64,000 bases of DNA from Buchnera aphidicola (Sipha maydis) (GCF_024029855.1 NZ_CP097205.1:398391-462390); one strand, 5' to 3'. Positions 1 to 9,421 are shown, counted from the stretch's first letter. Notes: generated by a model not told the origin, from the letters alone. Translations and numbers: made by a program.

Positions 1-886
1 TATTGTTCCTGAAATAGCTGCTAGAGAACATACATTAAATATTGTAAATTTAACCAATAAAATTTTGCAAAATCGAGAGATAAATTTTAAAAAAATTGAT
101 GCTGTGGCTTATACTTATGGTCCTGGATTAATAGGATCATTGTTAGTTGGAGCTACTTTTGGAGCATCTTTAGCGTATTCTTTAAATATTCCTAATGTTT
201 TGGTAAATCATATGGAAGCGCATTTAATTTCTGTTATGATGGGGAGGGAATGTCCAATATTTCCATTTATAGGAATGTTAGTTTCTGGTAAACATACTGA
301 ATTAATTTATGCTCATAAATTTGGAAAATATAGTATTTTAGGAAAATCTTTAGATGATAGTGCAGGCGAAGTTTTTGACAAAATAGCAAAAAATTTACAT
401 TTAAATTATCCGGGAGGTCCTGAGATTTCGAAAATTTCAAAATTTGGAGTGTCTAGAAAATATATTTTTCCTAGACCTATGTTAAATGAGTTTAATTTAA
501 ATTTTAGTTTTTCTGGTTTAAAAACTTCAGTAATAAATTTTATTAATCAAAGATCTATTCTAGATTTTCAGTTTGTAGCAGATGTTTCTAATGCTTTTGA
601 AGAATCTATAACCGATGTGTTAGTTTTTAAAGCAAAATTAGCTTTAAAAAAAACTAAATTAGTTCGTTTGGTTGTTGCTGGAGGAGTTAGTGTTAATAAT
701 TTATTAAGAAAAAAACTTAAAAAAATGGTTTCTTCATGTTATGGAAAAGTTTTTTTTGTTAATCCTAAATTTTGCACAGATAATGCAGCTATGATAGCAT
801 ATTTAGGTATGTTAAATTTTCAGTTAAATAAAGTTTATTCTCATCGTAAAATTAAAGTGAATCCAAAATTAAAAATATATAATTAA
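1..886 (+). CDS. tsaD: TsaD (Gcp/YgjD), tRNA threonylcarbamoyladenosine transferase, 5' end cut by window edge
   Basis: TsaD, with TsaB and TsaE, transfers the threonylcarbamoyl group to A37 of tRNAs that read ANN codons. The frame is open from base 2, so the gene starts outside the window; the readable part begins with IVPEIAAREH, like the GGVVPELASR region of E. coli TsaD. Family marks seen are DAVAYTYGPGLIGSLLVG, the metal-binding NHMEAH motif (HMEGH in E. coli), SGLKTS and VAGGVSVNN. About 294 codons are visible of an expected total near 335-340. A TTG at 65 could be mistaken for the start but is internal, because the conserved sequence runs upstream of it. The identification is secure; only the start is missing. 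Confidence 0.95.
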   Translation, partial: IVPEIAAREHTLNIVNLTNKILQNREINFKKIDAVAYTYGPGLIGSLLVGATFGASLAYSLNIPNVLVNHMEAHLISVMMGRECPIFPFIGMLVSGKHTELIYAHKFGKYSILGKSLDDSAGEVFDKIAKNLHLNYPGGPEISKISKFGVSRKYIFPRPMLNEFNLNFSFSGLKTSVINFINQRSILDFQFVADVSNAFEESITDVLVFKAKLALKKTKLVRLVVAGGVSVNNLLRKKLKKMVSSCYGKVFFVNPKFCTDNAAMIAYLGMLNFQLNKVYSHRKIKVNPKLKIYN

Positions 887-1001
887 TTTTTTTTATTCTA
901 AAAAAATTTAAGAATTTTGAATTAATTTTTTTTACATACACTATTTTTTATTTTTATGAAGATATATTATATTCTTGAAAGATAATTTGTCAGGATGGTA
1001 T

Positions 1002-2234
1002 ATGAAAGTTTATTTAGTTGGAGGTGCTGTAAGAGATTTTTTGTTAAATTTACCTATAAAAGATAGGGATTGGGTTGTTGTAGGATCTACTCCTAAAGAA
1101 TTGATTAAAAAAAAATTTAAGCAAGTAGGAAAAGATTTTCCTGTATTTTTACATCCTAAAACATTTGAAGAATACGCATTAGCACGAACAGAAAAAAAAT
1201 TCGGTTTTGGTTATACAGGTTTTAAAACAAGTTATTCAAAAAAAATTACTTTATATCAAGATTTATTAAGAAGAGATTTGACTATTAATGCTGTTGCTCA
1301 AGATAAAAATGGAGATTTTATTGATCCTGTCAATGGAATTAGGGATCTTAAGTTAAGATTATTAAGGCATATTTCTAAAAATTTTCAAGATGATCCTTTA
1401 AGGATATTAAGAGTAGCTAGGTTTTCAGCAAAATTTGCACATTTAGGGTTTATTATAGTCAATAAAACAATGTATTTAATGAAAAAAATGGTTCAAAATC
1501 GTGAACTTTCTTTTTTAACTTCTCATAGAGTTTGGAATGAGACAAAAAAAGCTCTTGTGACTCAAACTCCTCATGTATATTTTTCTGTTCTAAAAAGATG
1601 TAATGCATTATCTATATTATTCCCTGAAATTGATTATTTATATAAAATTAATTATTTTTTATTTAAAAATTATAATTTAGGTGAGCAATTTCTTTTTTCT
1701 TTATCTTCTTTTTCAAAAAATAATTTTGAAATAGATTTGAGGTTTTCTTTTTTTTGTCAATTTTTAGTTTATTATAATTTTTTTATTAAAAAAAATAAAA
1801 ATTTTGTATATAAAGATATTTTTAAAGATATTTTAATCAAAAATATGTTGTCTAGATTAGATGTTCCTATTTTTATTAGGAATTTATCGGTACATATAGC
1901 AAATAATTATTTTTTTTTACATAATATTTTTTCTGAATCTTCTTACAACATTATTTTATTGTTTAATCGTATAAATGTTTGGAGAAATCCAATTATTATT
2001 TTAAAAATTGGAGTTTTAAGTGATTTTTGTATTTTTTTTTCAAAATGTAAAAATAATTGTAAAAAAAATAAAATTGGTATTTTTTTAAAAATAATTTTTT
2101 TTATTTTAAATTCTGTTTCTGTGAAATTTATTATTCAACAAGGTTTTACAGGATTATGGATTAATCAAGAGTTGATTAGATTAAGAACATTTGTATTAGA
2201 TATTTATAGGTTGAGAATTTTTTTAATTATCTAA
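1002..2234 (+). CDS. cca: CCA-adding tRNA nucleotidyltransferase with degenerated HD domain
   Basis: Adds or repairs the 3' CCA of tRNAs. I chose the ATG at 1002 ([12 protein letters not shown]), which aligns with E. coli Cca residue 1 and gives 410 aa (E. coli 412); an upstream TTG at 975 would add nine unmatched residues. The N-terminal half is well conserved: GGAVRD (7-12), DRDW (21-24), RRDLTINA (90-97) and the [12 protein letters not shown] helix. The C-terminal half is divergent and hydrophobic. Where E. coli has the HD phosphohydrolase motif in VRFATLCHDLGKG, this protein reads [13 protein letters not shown], so H255-D256 are replaced by Q253-F254. Nucleotidyl transfer should remain and the 2',3'-cyclic phosphodiesterase/phosphatase activities should be gone (inference). 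The three tRNA genes in this window do not encode CCA. Confidence 0.93.
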   Translation: MKVYLVGGAVRDFLLNLPIKDRDWVVVGSTPKELIKKKFKQVGKDFPVFLHPKTFEEYALARTEKKFGFGYTGFKTSYSKKITLYQDLLRRDLTINAVAQDKNGDFIDPVNGIRDLKLRLLRHISKNFQDDPLRILRVARFSAKFAHLGFIIVNKTMYLMKKMVQNRELSFLTSHRVWNETKKALVTQTPHVYFSVLKRCNALSILFPEIDYLYKINYFLFKNYNLGEQFLFSLSSFSKNNFEIDLRFSFFCQFLVYYNFFIKKNKNFVYKDIFKDILIKNMLSRLDVPIFIRNLSVHIANNYFFLHNIFSESSYNIILLFNRINVWRNPIIILKIGVLSDFCIFFSKCKNNCKKNKIGIFLKIIFFILNSVSVKFIIQQGFTGLWINQELIRLRTFVLDIYRLRIFLII

Positions 2235-2341
2235 ATTCTGTTTAAAGATATTTCATATTTAAAAAAAAATATTTTAATAAAATAATTTATTTGAAAATTG
2301 AATAATATATATTTATAAATTTTTTATTTATAAAATATTTT

Positions 2342-2365
2342 TAAACGGCGATTAAACGCCGTTTA
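2342..2365. terminator. Hairpin between convergent cca and crr
   Basis: A perfect 9-bp stem (2342-2350 with 2357-2365, TAAACGGCG/CGCCGTTTA) closes a 6-base loop and is followed on the plus strand by a T-rich run. It is by far the most GC-rich stretch nearby and lies between two converging genes, so it probably ends cca and may also stop the ptsHI-crr transcript. Confidence 0.75.
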
Positions 2366-2375
2366 GATATTTTTT

Positions 2376-2882
2376 TTATTTTTTTTTGACATACATAATT
2401 ACATTTTTTCCTGCAACAATATATCCTGTTTTTTTTTTTATAATATTTATTTCGTCTATGTTTGATATGACTACAGGAGTAATAACAGATTTTGCTGTTT
2501 TTTTTAATAGTTCTAAATCTATTTTAATTATTAATTCTCCTTTTTTTATTTTTTGATTTTCTTTTATGAAAGCTTTGAATCCATTGCCTTTTAATTTAAC
2601 AGTATCGATTCCAAAATGTACAAAAATTTGAATTCCATGAGGAGATTCAATTGAAAAAGCATGTAAAGTATGAAAAATTTTTCCTATTTTTCCATCTATT
2701 GGTGCAACAATTTTATTTCCAGTAGGATTAATGGCTATTCCATCTCCTACTATTTTTTTTGAAAAAACTACATCTGGAACATTTTCAATAGGAATTATAT
2801 CACCTGAAATTGGAGCAAAAATTTTTATTTTATTGTCTAAATGAGCATCTTTTTTTTTAAAAAAATTTGAAATAAAGCTCAT
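2376..2882 (-). CDS. crr: PTS glucose-specific enzyme IIA (IIA-Glc)
   Basis: Soluble cytoplasmic phosphocarrier that accepts phosphate from HPr and passes it to a IIBC sugar permease. At 168 aa it matches E. coli Crr (169). The two active-site histidines are visible as H74 (in LHAFSI) and H89 (in [13 protein letters not shown]). It is the third gene of a ptsH-ptsI-crr operon, 29 bases after ptsI, in the same order as E. coli. No sugar permease gene is in the window, so its partner must lie elsewhere. The regulatory roles of IIA-Glc in E. coli (adenylate cyclase, inducer exclusion) cannot be inferred here. Confidence 0.96.
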   Translation of the reverse strand: MSFISNFFKKKDAHLDNKIKIFAPISGDIIPIENVPDVVFSKKIVGDGIAINPTGNKIVAPIDGKIGKIFHTLHAFSIESPHGIQIFVHFGIDTVKLKGNGFKAFIKENQKIKKGELIIKIDLELLKKTAKSVITPVVISNIDEINIIKKKTGYIVAGKNVIMYVKKK

Positions 2883-2911
2883 TATTTTCTCCTATTTTTA
2901 TTTATTATTAT

Positions 2912-4639
2912 TCATAATAAATGATGTTCTGTATTAAATTTATTAAGTAATGTTTTAATTTCACTCACTGTAGATTTTTGTAATACTTTTTTTGCTAATA
3001 TTTTTGCTTTTTTAAAACTAATTTTTCGAATAATATTTTTAATAATTGGTATAGAAATTGAACTCATACTTAGTTCATCTATTCCCATTCCTATTAATAA
3101 AGAAATAGCTTGTTCATTACTTGCTAATTCTCCGCAGATTCCAGTCCATTTATTTTTTTTATGTGATTCTTTAATTACCTTTTTAATTAAATATAAAACA
3201 GCGGGACTCATGGGTTGGTATAAATCAGAAATAATTTCATTTCCACGATCTACAGCTAATGTATACTGTGTTAAATCGTTAGTTCCAATACTAAAAAAAT
3301 CAACTTCTTTTGCAAGATATTTTGAAATTATAGCAGATGAAGGGGTTTCTATCATTATTCCTAATTCTATTTTTTCATCAAAATTAATTTTATTTTTTTT
3401 TAATTTTTTTTTAATTTTTTGTAGTTCGTTTTTTAAGAAATGAATTTCTTCTATTGAAATAATCATTGGGAACATTATTTTAAATTTTCCAAATGCAGAG
3501 GCGCGGAGAATGGCTTTAATTTGATCATGTAAAATTTTAATTTTATCAATAGATACTCTAATTGCTCTCCATCCAAGAAATGGGTTTTCTTCTTTTGGAA
3601 AATTCATATATGAAAGATTTTTATCTCCACCAATGTCCATAGTTCGAATAATTATATGTTTTCCATTCATTTTTTGAGCAACTTTTTTATAAGCTAGGAA
3701 TTGTTCCTCTTCTGAAGGAAAATTATTTCTACCCATAAATAAAAATTCTGTTCTGTAAAGACCAATACATTCTGCGCCATATTTTTTTGATCCAATAGTA
3801 TCAGCATAATTTCCTATGTTTGCACCTATTTTTATCTTTTTTCCATCTTTCGTAATTGCTTGAATATTTTTTAAAGAAATTAATTTTTTTTGTTTTTTAA
3901 AGTTTTTTTCTTGTATTATTTTAAATTGTGTAATTTGTTTTTTTGATGGATTGATAATAATTTCATTATTAATACTATTAAGTATTATATAATCATTATT
4001 ATTTATTTTTTTTGTAATATTTCCAGTTCCTACAATAGCTGGTATTTCTAAAGATCTAGCCATAATAGACGTATGAGAAGTTTTTCCTCCTAGGTCTGTG
4101 ATAAAACCAAGTATTTTTTTAAAATTCATTTGTGCGGTTTGAGATGGAGTTAAATCTTTAGTTATAAGGATTATTTTTTTTTGGATATTATTTAAATCAA
4201 TAATAGGTATATTAAGGAGGTTTTTTAATAATCTATTTCCTATATCACGAATATCTATTGCTCTATTTTTTAAATATTCATCTTGAAGTTTTTCTAATGA
4301 TGTAATTTGCTCTTGGACTATTTTTTCTACTGCATAATCAGAAGTTATGAATTTTTTTTTAATTAAAGAAATGATTTCTTTCTCTAGTTCTTCGTCTTCT
4401 AATATTAATATATGACTATCAAAAATAGATGCTTTTTCTTTTCCAAATTTTTTTTTTGCTTGATGTTGTATTTCTTTTAACTGTTTTTTTGATTTTTCTC
4501 TTGCTTGAAAAAATTTTTTAATTTCTATATTAATATTTTTTTTGGAAATTTTTTTTAAATTAATTTTTATTTTTTTTTCTTTGAAAAGAAGAGCTTTTCC
4601 AAAAACAATGCCTGGTGATGCTGGAATTCCTGAAATCAT
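2912..4639 (-). CDS. ptsI: PTS enzyme I (phosphoenolpyruvate-protein phosphotransferase)
   Basis: Takes phosphate from phosphoenolpyruvate and gives it to HPr, the first step of PTS sugar uptake. It is full length at 575 aa, as in E. coli. The phosphohistidine is H189 in GGKTSHTSIMAR. The C-terminal PEP-binding barrel shows LYRTEFLFM, FRALG-like GWRAIRVS, MFPMI, GIMIETPSSA and the GTNDLTQYTLAVDR block, ending with the active-site cysteine in TGICGELAS. It lies between ptsH (104 bases upstream) and crr. Nothing looks damaged. Confidence 0.97.
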   Translation of the reverse strand: MISGIPASPGIVFGKALLFKEKKIKINLKKISKKNINIEIKKFFQAREKSKKQLKEIQHQAKKKFGKEKASIFDSHILILEDEELEKEIISLIKKKFITSDYAVEKIVQEQITSLEKLQDEYLKNRAIDIRDIGNRLLKNLLNIPIIDLNNIQKKIILITKDLTPSQTAQMNFKKILGFITDLGGKTSHTSIMARSLEIPAIVGTGNITKKINNNDYIILNSINNEIIINPSKKQITQFKIIQEKNFKKQKKLISLKNIQAITKDGKKIKIGANIGNYADTIGSKKYGAECIGLYRTEFLFMGRNNFPSEEEQFLAYKKVAQKMNGKHIIIRTMDIGGDKNLSYMNFPKEENPFLGWRAIRVSIDKIKILHDQIKAILRASAFGKFKIMFPMIISIEEIHFLKNELQKIKKKLKKNKINFDEKIELGIMIETPSSAIISKYLAKEVDFFSIGTNDLTQYTLAVDRGNEIISDLYQPMSPAVLYLIKKVIKESHKKNKWTGICGELASNEQAISLLIGMGIDELSMSSISIPIIKNIIRKISFKKAKILAKKVLQKSTVSEIKTLLNKFNTEHHLL

Positions 4640-4743
4640 GACATTACCTTTGAATAAAATAAATTATTAGTGATTAATAATATATAAATATTACAAAAAA
4701 TTTAATTAATGAAATAAAATTTTTATTTTTAATAAATGAGTAT

Positions 4744-5001
4744 TTATACGAGTTGTTTAATTAGAGTAGATAATTTTTTAATAGCTTCTTGTTCATCTGA
4801 TCCATCAGCAGATAAAATTATCATACTTCCTTGAGTTAATCCTAATGTTTGTAATTTAAATAAACTTTTTGCGTTTGCTTTTTTTCCATTGGATGTTATT
4901 GTAATTGTAGAAGTATATTTTTTTGCTTCTTTCACTAATTGAGCTGCCGGTCTAGTGTGCAAACCATTTGGTGAATTAATATATATTTTTTTTTCAACCA
5001 T
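4744..5001 (-). CDS. ptsH: Phosphocarrier protein HPr
   Basis: Small cytoplasmic carrier that moves phosphate from enzyme I to the sugar-specific IIA proteins. At 85 aa it has exactly the E. coli length, with the active-site His15 in NGLHTRPAA and the Ser46 region in [13 protein letters not shown] clear ribosome binding site (AAGGAAAA) lies upstream of the ATG. It is the first gene of the ptsHI-crr operon. In related genomes cysK lies upstream; here the 300 bases upstream hold no gene. Confidence 0.97.
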   Translation of the reverse strand: MVEKKIYINSPNGLHTRPAAQLVKEAKKYTSTITITSNGKKANAKSLFKLQTLGLTQGSMIILSADGSDEQEAIKKLSTLIKQLV

Positions 5002-5303
5002 TTTTAGGGTTTTCCTTGATTAAAATTTTTATTTTTTTTTAATTTTTTTATATTATTTAAAAAAAATATTTTTAAAAAAAATTTGTAGAATTTTTATTTA
5101 TTTTAAAAATGAATAAATTTTATATTAACATTAATATTGAAATTCTTACAAAAAAATAAAAATTTTTTGTAGAGATTAGAATTGAGATGGATTTATAAAA
5201 AATTTTTAAACTTTAAAAGAGATAATTTTTTTAAAAAAATTTTTAAAATATATTTTTTTAGAATAATATATAATTTTCTTAAGTATGAATTATAAAATTT
5301 CAA
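5002..5303. other. Gene-free spacer between divergent ptsH and ligA
   Basis: About 300 bases of very A+T-rich sequence between divergent genes. It should hold the ptsH promoter on the minus strand and the ligA promoter on the plus strand, but so many boxes resemble a -10 that none can be chosen. No coding remnant is recognisable. cysK and neighbours sit here in related genomes (from memory), so this is probably an old deletion site. Confidence 0.5.
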
Positions 5304-7355
5304 ATGAATAAAATAAAAAGAGAAATAAGATTCCTTCAACAAACTTTAATTTATCATAATTATTTATATTTTTGTTTGGATAATCCCATTATTTCAGATC
5401 ATGAATATGATTTTTTGTTTAATAAATTAAAATTTCTTGAAAAAAAATATAAAGAAAGAAAAAGTAATTCTCCTACGCAAATTGTTGGTTCAAAAATTTT
5501 TTCTAATTTATTGTTAAATCGACATTTAACACCTATGTTGTCGTTAGAAAATATTTTTAAAAAAAATGAGTTTTTTACCTTTCATAAAAAAATTTTAAAA
5601 TATAAGAAAAAAGATCAATTAATAGATTTTACTTGTGAGTTAAAATTAGATGGAGTTGCTGTAAATTTAATTTATGAAAATGGAATTTTAAAAAAAGCTT
5701 CTACAAGAGGAGATGGAGTAAAAGGAGAGGATATTACAAAAAATATTTTTTTAATAAAATCTATACCTAAAAAAATAAATACAAAAATTATTCCAAAATT
5801 AATGGAAATTCGTGGAGAAGTCTTAATTTCCAAGAAAGATTTTAAAAATTTAAATAAAAAAAACATTTTTTTAAAAAAAAATGTATTTTCTAGTGCTCGA
5901 AATTTAGCTTCTGGATCTTTACGTCAAAAAAATTTAAAAAATTTTGTTAATAGAAAATTAGTTTTTTTTTGTCATGGTTTTGAGATGTTTAATTTTTTTT
6001 TACATAATAGTTATTATGATATTCTTTGTAAAATTAAAAAATGGGGATTTAGTATTAGTCCGGAAATTTTTTTTTCATCATCTTATGAAAAGATTTTAAA
6101 ATTTTATTCGAAAGTTCAAAATAAGCGCTCTTTATTGGAATTTGATGTAGATGGAATTGTTATCAAAGTTAATGATTTAAGATTAAGAAAGAAAATTGGA
6201 ATGAGATCTAGATCACCGCGTTGGGCTATTGCATATAAATTCCCTAATCAAGAAAAAAAAACTATTTTAAAGAAAGTGACTTTTCATGTTGGAAGAACTG
6301 GAATTGTGACTCCTGTCGCGCATTTTATTCCGATCTATATTTCTGGAATTAAAATAGAGAAAGCTACTTTATATAATAAAAATTTTTTAGAAAGTTTAAA
6401 TTTACATATTGGAGATAAAATTATTGTTTGCAGATCTGGAGATGTAATACCGAAAATTATTAGTAAAGAAATTACATGTTTTAAAAAAGAAAACGTTCAG
6501 GTAATTTTTCCTAAAAAATGTCCTTCTTGTAAAAATTTGTTAAAAAATTTAAATAATAGAAAAACTGTTTGTAAAAATTATTTTTTTTGTAAATCTCAAA
6601 TTAAAAAACGTTTAATATATTTTTTTTCTAAAAAGTCTTTTGAAATACAGGATCTCGGTCCAAATATTATTAATCAATTAGTAGATAAATTAAATTTTAA
6701 AAATCCGATAGATTTTTTTCAATTAGATATAAAAACTTTAAATGATTTAAATAATGTAGGAGAAAAAACCGCCACAAGTATTGTAAAATCTATTAAAAAA
6801 ATTCAATCAATTTCTTTAGAAAAATTTATTTTATCTTTTGGTATTTTAGGTATTGGGGAAATAGCATCTAAAAAAATAGCAAAGCATTTTAAAAGTATAA
6901 ATAATGTTTTAAATTCTAGAAAAAAAGATCTTATTAAAATTAATGGTATTGGAGAAATTACAGCAAAAAATTTTTTGCGTTTTATAAATAGTTATCATAA
7001 TAAAATGATAATTAAAAAACTGATGAAAAATTGTCAAATTAATATTTTTTTTTCTCAAAAAAATTTTCATAAAGAAAAAAAATCTTCTTTTTTTTTAGAT
7101 AAACAAGTTTTAATAACAGGAGTTTTAAAAAATTTTACTAGAAGAAATTTATTTAAGATATTAGAAAATTTAGGTGCGACTCTTCAATATAGTTTTTCAA
7201 AAAAAGTTAATTTAGTTATTAGAGGTCAAAATCCAGGAAAAAAATTAGATTACGCTAAAAATTCAGGTGTAAAAATAATAAATGAAAATGATTTATTGAA
7301 AAAAATTCCAAAAAATTTTTTGGGTCGTGCAGGATTTGAACCTGCGACCAATTGA
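5304..7355 (+). CDS. ligA: NAD+-dependent DNA ligase LigA, C-terminus extended into antisense tRNA-Lys
   Basis: Seals nicks in DNA during replication and repair using NAD+. The AMP-accepting lysine is K114 in ELKLDGVAV, followed by TRGDGVKGEDIT, EIRGEV and FDVDGIVIKV. A four-cysteine zinc finger (CPSC...CKNYFFC), helix-hairpin-helix repeats (NVGEKTA, INGIGEITA) and a C-terminal BRCT domain (VLITGVLKNFTR...NPGKKLDYAKNSGVK) follow. The protein is 683 aa against 671 in E. coli. The BRCT domain ends near NENDLLKKI; the last residues (GRAGFEPATN) are read from the antisense strand of the tRNA-Lys gene, so the original stop codon appears lost. The enzyme should still be functional. Confidence 0.95.
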   Translation: MNKIKREIRFLQQTLIYHNYLYFCLDNPIISDHEYDFLFNKLKFLEKKYKERKSNSPTQIVGSKIFSNLLLNRHLTPMLSLENIFKKNEFFTFHKKILKYKKKDQLIDFTCELKLDGVAVNLIYENGILKKASTRGDGVKGEDITKNIFLIKSIPKKINTKIIPKLMEIRGEVLISKKDFKNLNKKNIFLKKNVFSSARNLASGSLRQKNLKNFVNRKLVFFCHGFEMFNFFLHNSYYDILCKIKKWGFSISPEIFFSSSYEKILKFYSKVQNKRSLLEFDVDGIVIKVNDLRLRKKIGMRSRSPRWAIAYKFPNQEKKTILKKVTFHVGRTGIVTPVAHFIPIYISGIKIEKATLYNKNFLESLNLHIGDKIIVCRSGDVIPKIISKEITCFKKENVQVIFPKKCPSCKNLLKNLNNRKTVCKNYFFCKSQIKKRLIYFFSKKSFEIQDLGPNIINQLVDKLNFKNPIDFFQLDIKTLNDLNNVGEKTATSIVKSIKKIQSISLEKFILSFGILGIGEIASKKIAKHFKSINNVLNSRKKDLIKINGIGEITAKNFLRFINSYHNKMIIKKLMKNCQINIFFSQKNFHKEKKSSFFLDKQVLITGVLKNFTRRNLFKILENLGATLQYSFSKKVNLVIRGQNPGKKLDYAKNSGVKIINENDLLKKIPKNFLGRAGFEPATN

Positions 7356-7394
7356 TTAAAAGTCAACTGCTCTACCGAGCTGAGCTAACGACCC
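7321..7394 (-). tRNA. tRNA-Lys (anticodon UUU)
   Basis: The reverse complement folds as a 74-nt tRNA: acceptor GGGTCGT/ACGACCC, D-arm GCTC/GAGC, anticodon loop CTTTTAA (anticodon TTT), variable TGGTC and T-arm GCAGG-TTCAAAT-CCTGC. It closely matches E. coli tRNA-Lys. The 3' CCA is not encoded: the genomic sequence after the discriminator A is A-rich. The gene overlaps the last 35 bases of ligA on the other strand. Its place next to tRNA-Val and gltX parallels the valUXY-lysV cluster beside gltX in E. coli. Confidence 0.97.
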
Positions 7395-7406
7395 ATTAAA
7401 ATAAAT

Positions 7407-7479
7407 TAGGTAATGACGGATTCGAACCGCCGACATCCTCCGTGTAAGAGAGGCGCTCTACCAACTGAGCTAATCACCT
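7407..7479 (-). tRNA. tRNA-Val (anticodon UAC)
   Basis: The reverse complement folds as a 73-nt tRNA: acceptor AGGTGAT/ATTACCT (one G-U pair), D-arm GCTC/GAGC, anticodon loop CTTACAC (anticodon TAC), and T-arm GGCGG-TTCGAAT-CCGTC. It resembles E. coli tRNA-Val1. CCA is not encoded. It lies 12 bases upstream of tRNA-Lys on the same strand, probably in one transcript, and diverges from gltX. Confidence 0.97.
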
Positions 7480-7580
7480 TTGTAAATAAAAAATAATTTT
7501 ATTTAAATTTTTTATTTTTTTTATTTATTATATAATATTTTTAATGAAAAATAAAATTATATTTATTAATAAAATAAATT

Positions 7581-8993
7581 ATGTTAATTAAAACGCGTTT
7601 TGCTCCTAGTCCATCTGGAGAATTACATTTTGGAAATATTAGGACTGCTTTATACTCATGGTTATATGCTAAACAAAATAATGGAGTTTTTATATTACGC
7701 ATTGAAGATACAGATACATCAAGATCTTGTAAAAAATTTTCTAAAAATATTATTGATACATTAAAATGGTTAAAATTAAATTGGAATGAAGGTCCTTATT
7801 TTCAGAGTAAAAAGATACATCGTTATCAAGAAATTATTAATTTTATGTTATCTCAAGATTTGGCATATAAATGTTATTGTGGAAATGATCAGTTAAATTA
7901 TGTAAAAAAAATACAATCTTTGCGAGGAATTAAAACAAAATATAATGGAGCATGTAGAAATTTAAAAAAAAATCTTCATACTTTACAAAAATATGTTGTT
8001 AGATTTAAAAATCCCTTATCTGGTGAAGTTACTTTTCATGATATGATTAGAGGGAAAATTGTTGTAAAAAATATAGAATTAGATGATTTAATTATTCAGC
8101 GCGAAAATGGAATTCCTACATATAATTTTTGTGTAGTTATTGATGATATGGACTCAGAAATTACTCATGTCATAAGAGGAGAAGATCATATTAATAATAC
8201 TCCACGTCAAATAAATATTTTGAATGCTTTAGGAGCAAAAATACCAAATTATGCGCATTTATCTATGATTTTAAATAGTAATAAAAAAAATCTTTCTAAA
8301 AGAAATAATTTATTAAGTGTATTGAAATATAAAAAATTAGGGTATTTACCTGAAGCAATTTTAAATTATATTGTTCGTTTGGGTTGGTCACGAGGAAACA
8401 AAGAAATTTTTAGTTTGAAGGAAATGATTGATTTATTTAATTTTAAATCGATGACTAAATCTTCTAGTGTGTTTGATGGTAAAAAATTACTTTGGATTAA
8501 TAAATATTATATAAATTCTTTGAAAAAAAGTAAAATTACCAATCTCATAATAAAAATTTTTAAAAAAAAAAATATAGATTTTACACAAGGTCCTCGTTTA
8601 TCAGATGTAATTTCAGTTTTTTCTTCACGTGTTTCAACAATTCTTGATTTATTTCATGAAGTATCTTTTTTTTATAAAGATATTTTTATAGAATATGATA
8701 AAAAATATTTAAATAATTATTTTAATTTGCAATCTTTAAAAATTTTACGACAATCTTATAAAGAGTTTTTAGGTCTTTCTAATTGGAATATGCAAGAAAT
8801 TTTTCAAATTATAAAGAAATTATCAATTAGATTTAATGTATTAATAAAGGATATTATTTATCCTATGAGAGTTGCTTTAGTTGGAAAATCTAATTCTATT
8901 GGAATAAATAAGGTTATGTTTTTTTTAGGAAAAGAAAAATCTTTATCTAGGTTAAAAAATTTTTTAAATATTTATAATGAATTTTTTTTATAG
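7581..8993 (+). CDS. gltX: Glutamyl-tRNA synthetase
   Basis: Class I synthetase that charges tRNA-Glu. It is 470 aa (E. coli 471). The HIGH-type signature is in APSPSGELHFGNIRTA (residues 8-23) and the KMSKS-type signature is KNLSKRN. Other family blocks are ILRIEDTDTSRS, VIDDMDSEITHVIRGEDHINNTPRQ and NYIVRLGWSRG. The zinc-binding region is partly kept (CYCG...ACR). It stands alone, divergent from the tRNA-Val/tRNA-Lys pair and followed by a strong hairpin. A gene usually found nearby, zipA, is absent. Confidence 0.97.
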   Translation: MLIKTRFAPSPSGELHFGNIRTALYSWLYAKQNNGVFILRIEDTDTSRSCKKFSKNIIDTLKWLKLNWNEGPYFQSKKIHRYQEIINFMLSQDLAYKCYCGNDQLNYVKKIQSLRGIKTKYNGACRNLKKNLHTLQKYVVRFKNPLSGEVTFHDMIRGKIVVKNIELDDLIIQRENGIPTYNFCVVIDDMDSEITHVIRGEDHINNTPRQINILNALGAKIPNYAHLSMILNSNKKNLSKRNNLLSVLKYKKLGYLPEAILNYIVRLGWSRGNKEIFSLKEMIDLFNFKSMTKSSSVFDGKKLLWINKYYINSLKKSKITNLIIKIFKKKNIDFTQGPRLSDVISVFSSRVSTILDLFHEVSFFYKDIFIEYDKKYLNNYFNLQSLKILRQSYKEFLGLSNWNMQEIFQIIKKLSIRFNVLIKDIIYPMRVALVGKSNSIGINKVMFFLGKEKSLSRLKNFLNIYNEFFL

Positions 8994-9063
8994 TGTAATT
9001 TTATAAATTTTTTTTTATAAGTTGTATATAAAATTTATTAGAAAATAATACTTTTTTTAAAAA

Positions 9064-9099
9064 AATCTTGTACTAAAAATATACTTATAGTACAAGATT
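9064..9099. terminator. Hairpin between convergent gltX and fliE
   Basis: A perfect 12-bp stem (9064-9075 with 9088-9099, AATCTTGTACTA/TAGTACAAGATT) has a 12-base loop and is followed by a T-rich run on the plus strand. It sits between two converging genes and probably serves both. Confidence 0.75.
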
Positions 9100-9109
9100 G
9101 TCAATTTTT

Positions 9110-9421
9110 TTATATTTGTATATTCATTATTTCATGATACGTAGAAATTAGTGTATCTTCGATTTTTTCTAAATTTCTTAAAGAAATATGAGATTTTTGA
9201 CAAGTATCTATTATATTTTTTATACAATTTTTGTTTTTTTGATTAATACTAAAATTATTCATTTCATTTGTAATGAAAGTAAATGTATTCATTTCATTTT
9301 TTAACGATTTTTTTATATATTCAGAAAATTTATTACAATTTATTTTTTCATTTTGAATGAATTGATTTTTTAAATAATTATTCTTTATATTAAAAATATA
9401 ATGATATTTATTTATATACAT
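9110..9421 (-). CDS. fliE: Flagellar basal-body rod/MS-ring adaptor FliE
   Basis: FliE joins the MS ring and export gate to the rod of the flagellar basal body. The protein is 103 aa (E. coli 104). The N-terminal half is not recognisable, but the last third (DTCQKSHISLRNLEKIEDTLISTYHEIMNIQI) follows E. coli FliE (DMQKASVSM...VRNKLVAAYQEVMSMQV) residue by residue. It diverges from fliF, the arrangement seen in E. coli. The poorly conserved N-terminus may reflect relaxed selection. Confidence 0.85.
   Translation of the reverse strand: MYINKYHYIFNIKNNYLKNQFIQNEKINCNKFSEYIKKSLKNEMNTFTFITNEMNNFSINQKNKNCIKNIIDTCQKSHISLRNLEKIEDTLISTYHEIMNIQI

Noticed and set aside
65-70. TTG at 65 as the tsaD start
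   Set aside because: Conserved TsaD sequence continues upstream to the window edge, so the gene is simply cut there.
3210-3443. A 77-codon plus-strand frame within ptsI
   Set aside because: Antisense shadow of the conserved enzyme I C-terminal region.
9110-9421. Treating the 103-aa minus-strand frame as a spurious A+T-rich frame
   Set aside because: Its C-terminal third matches FliE residue by residue and it sits in the fliE position opposite fliF, so it was kept as a gene.
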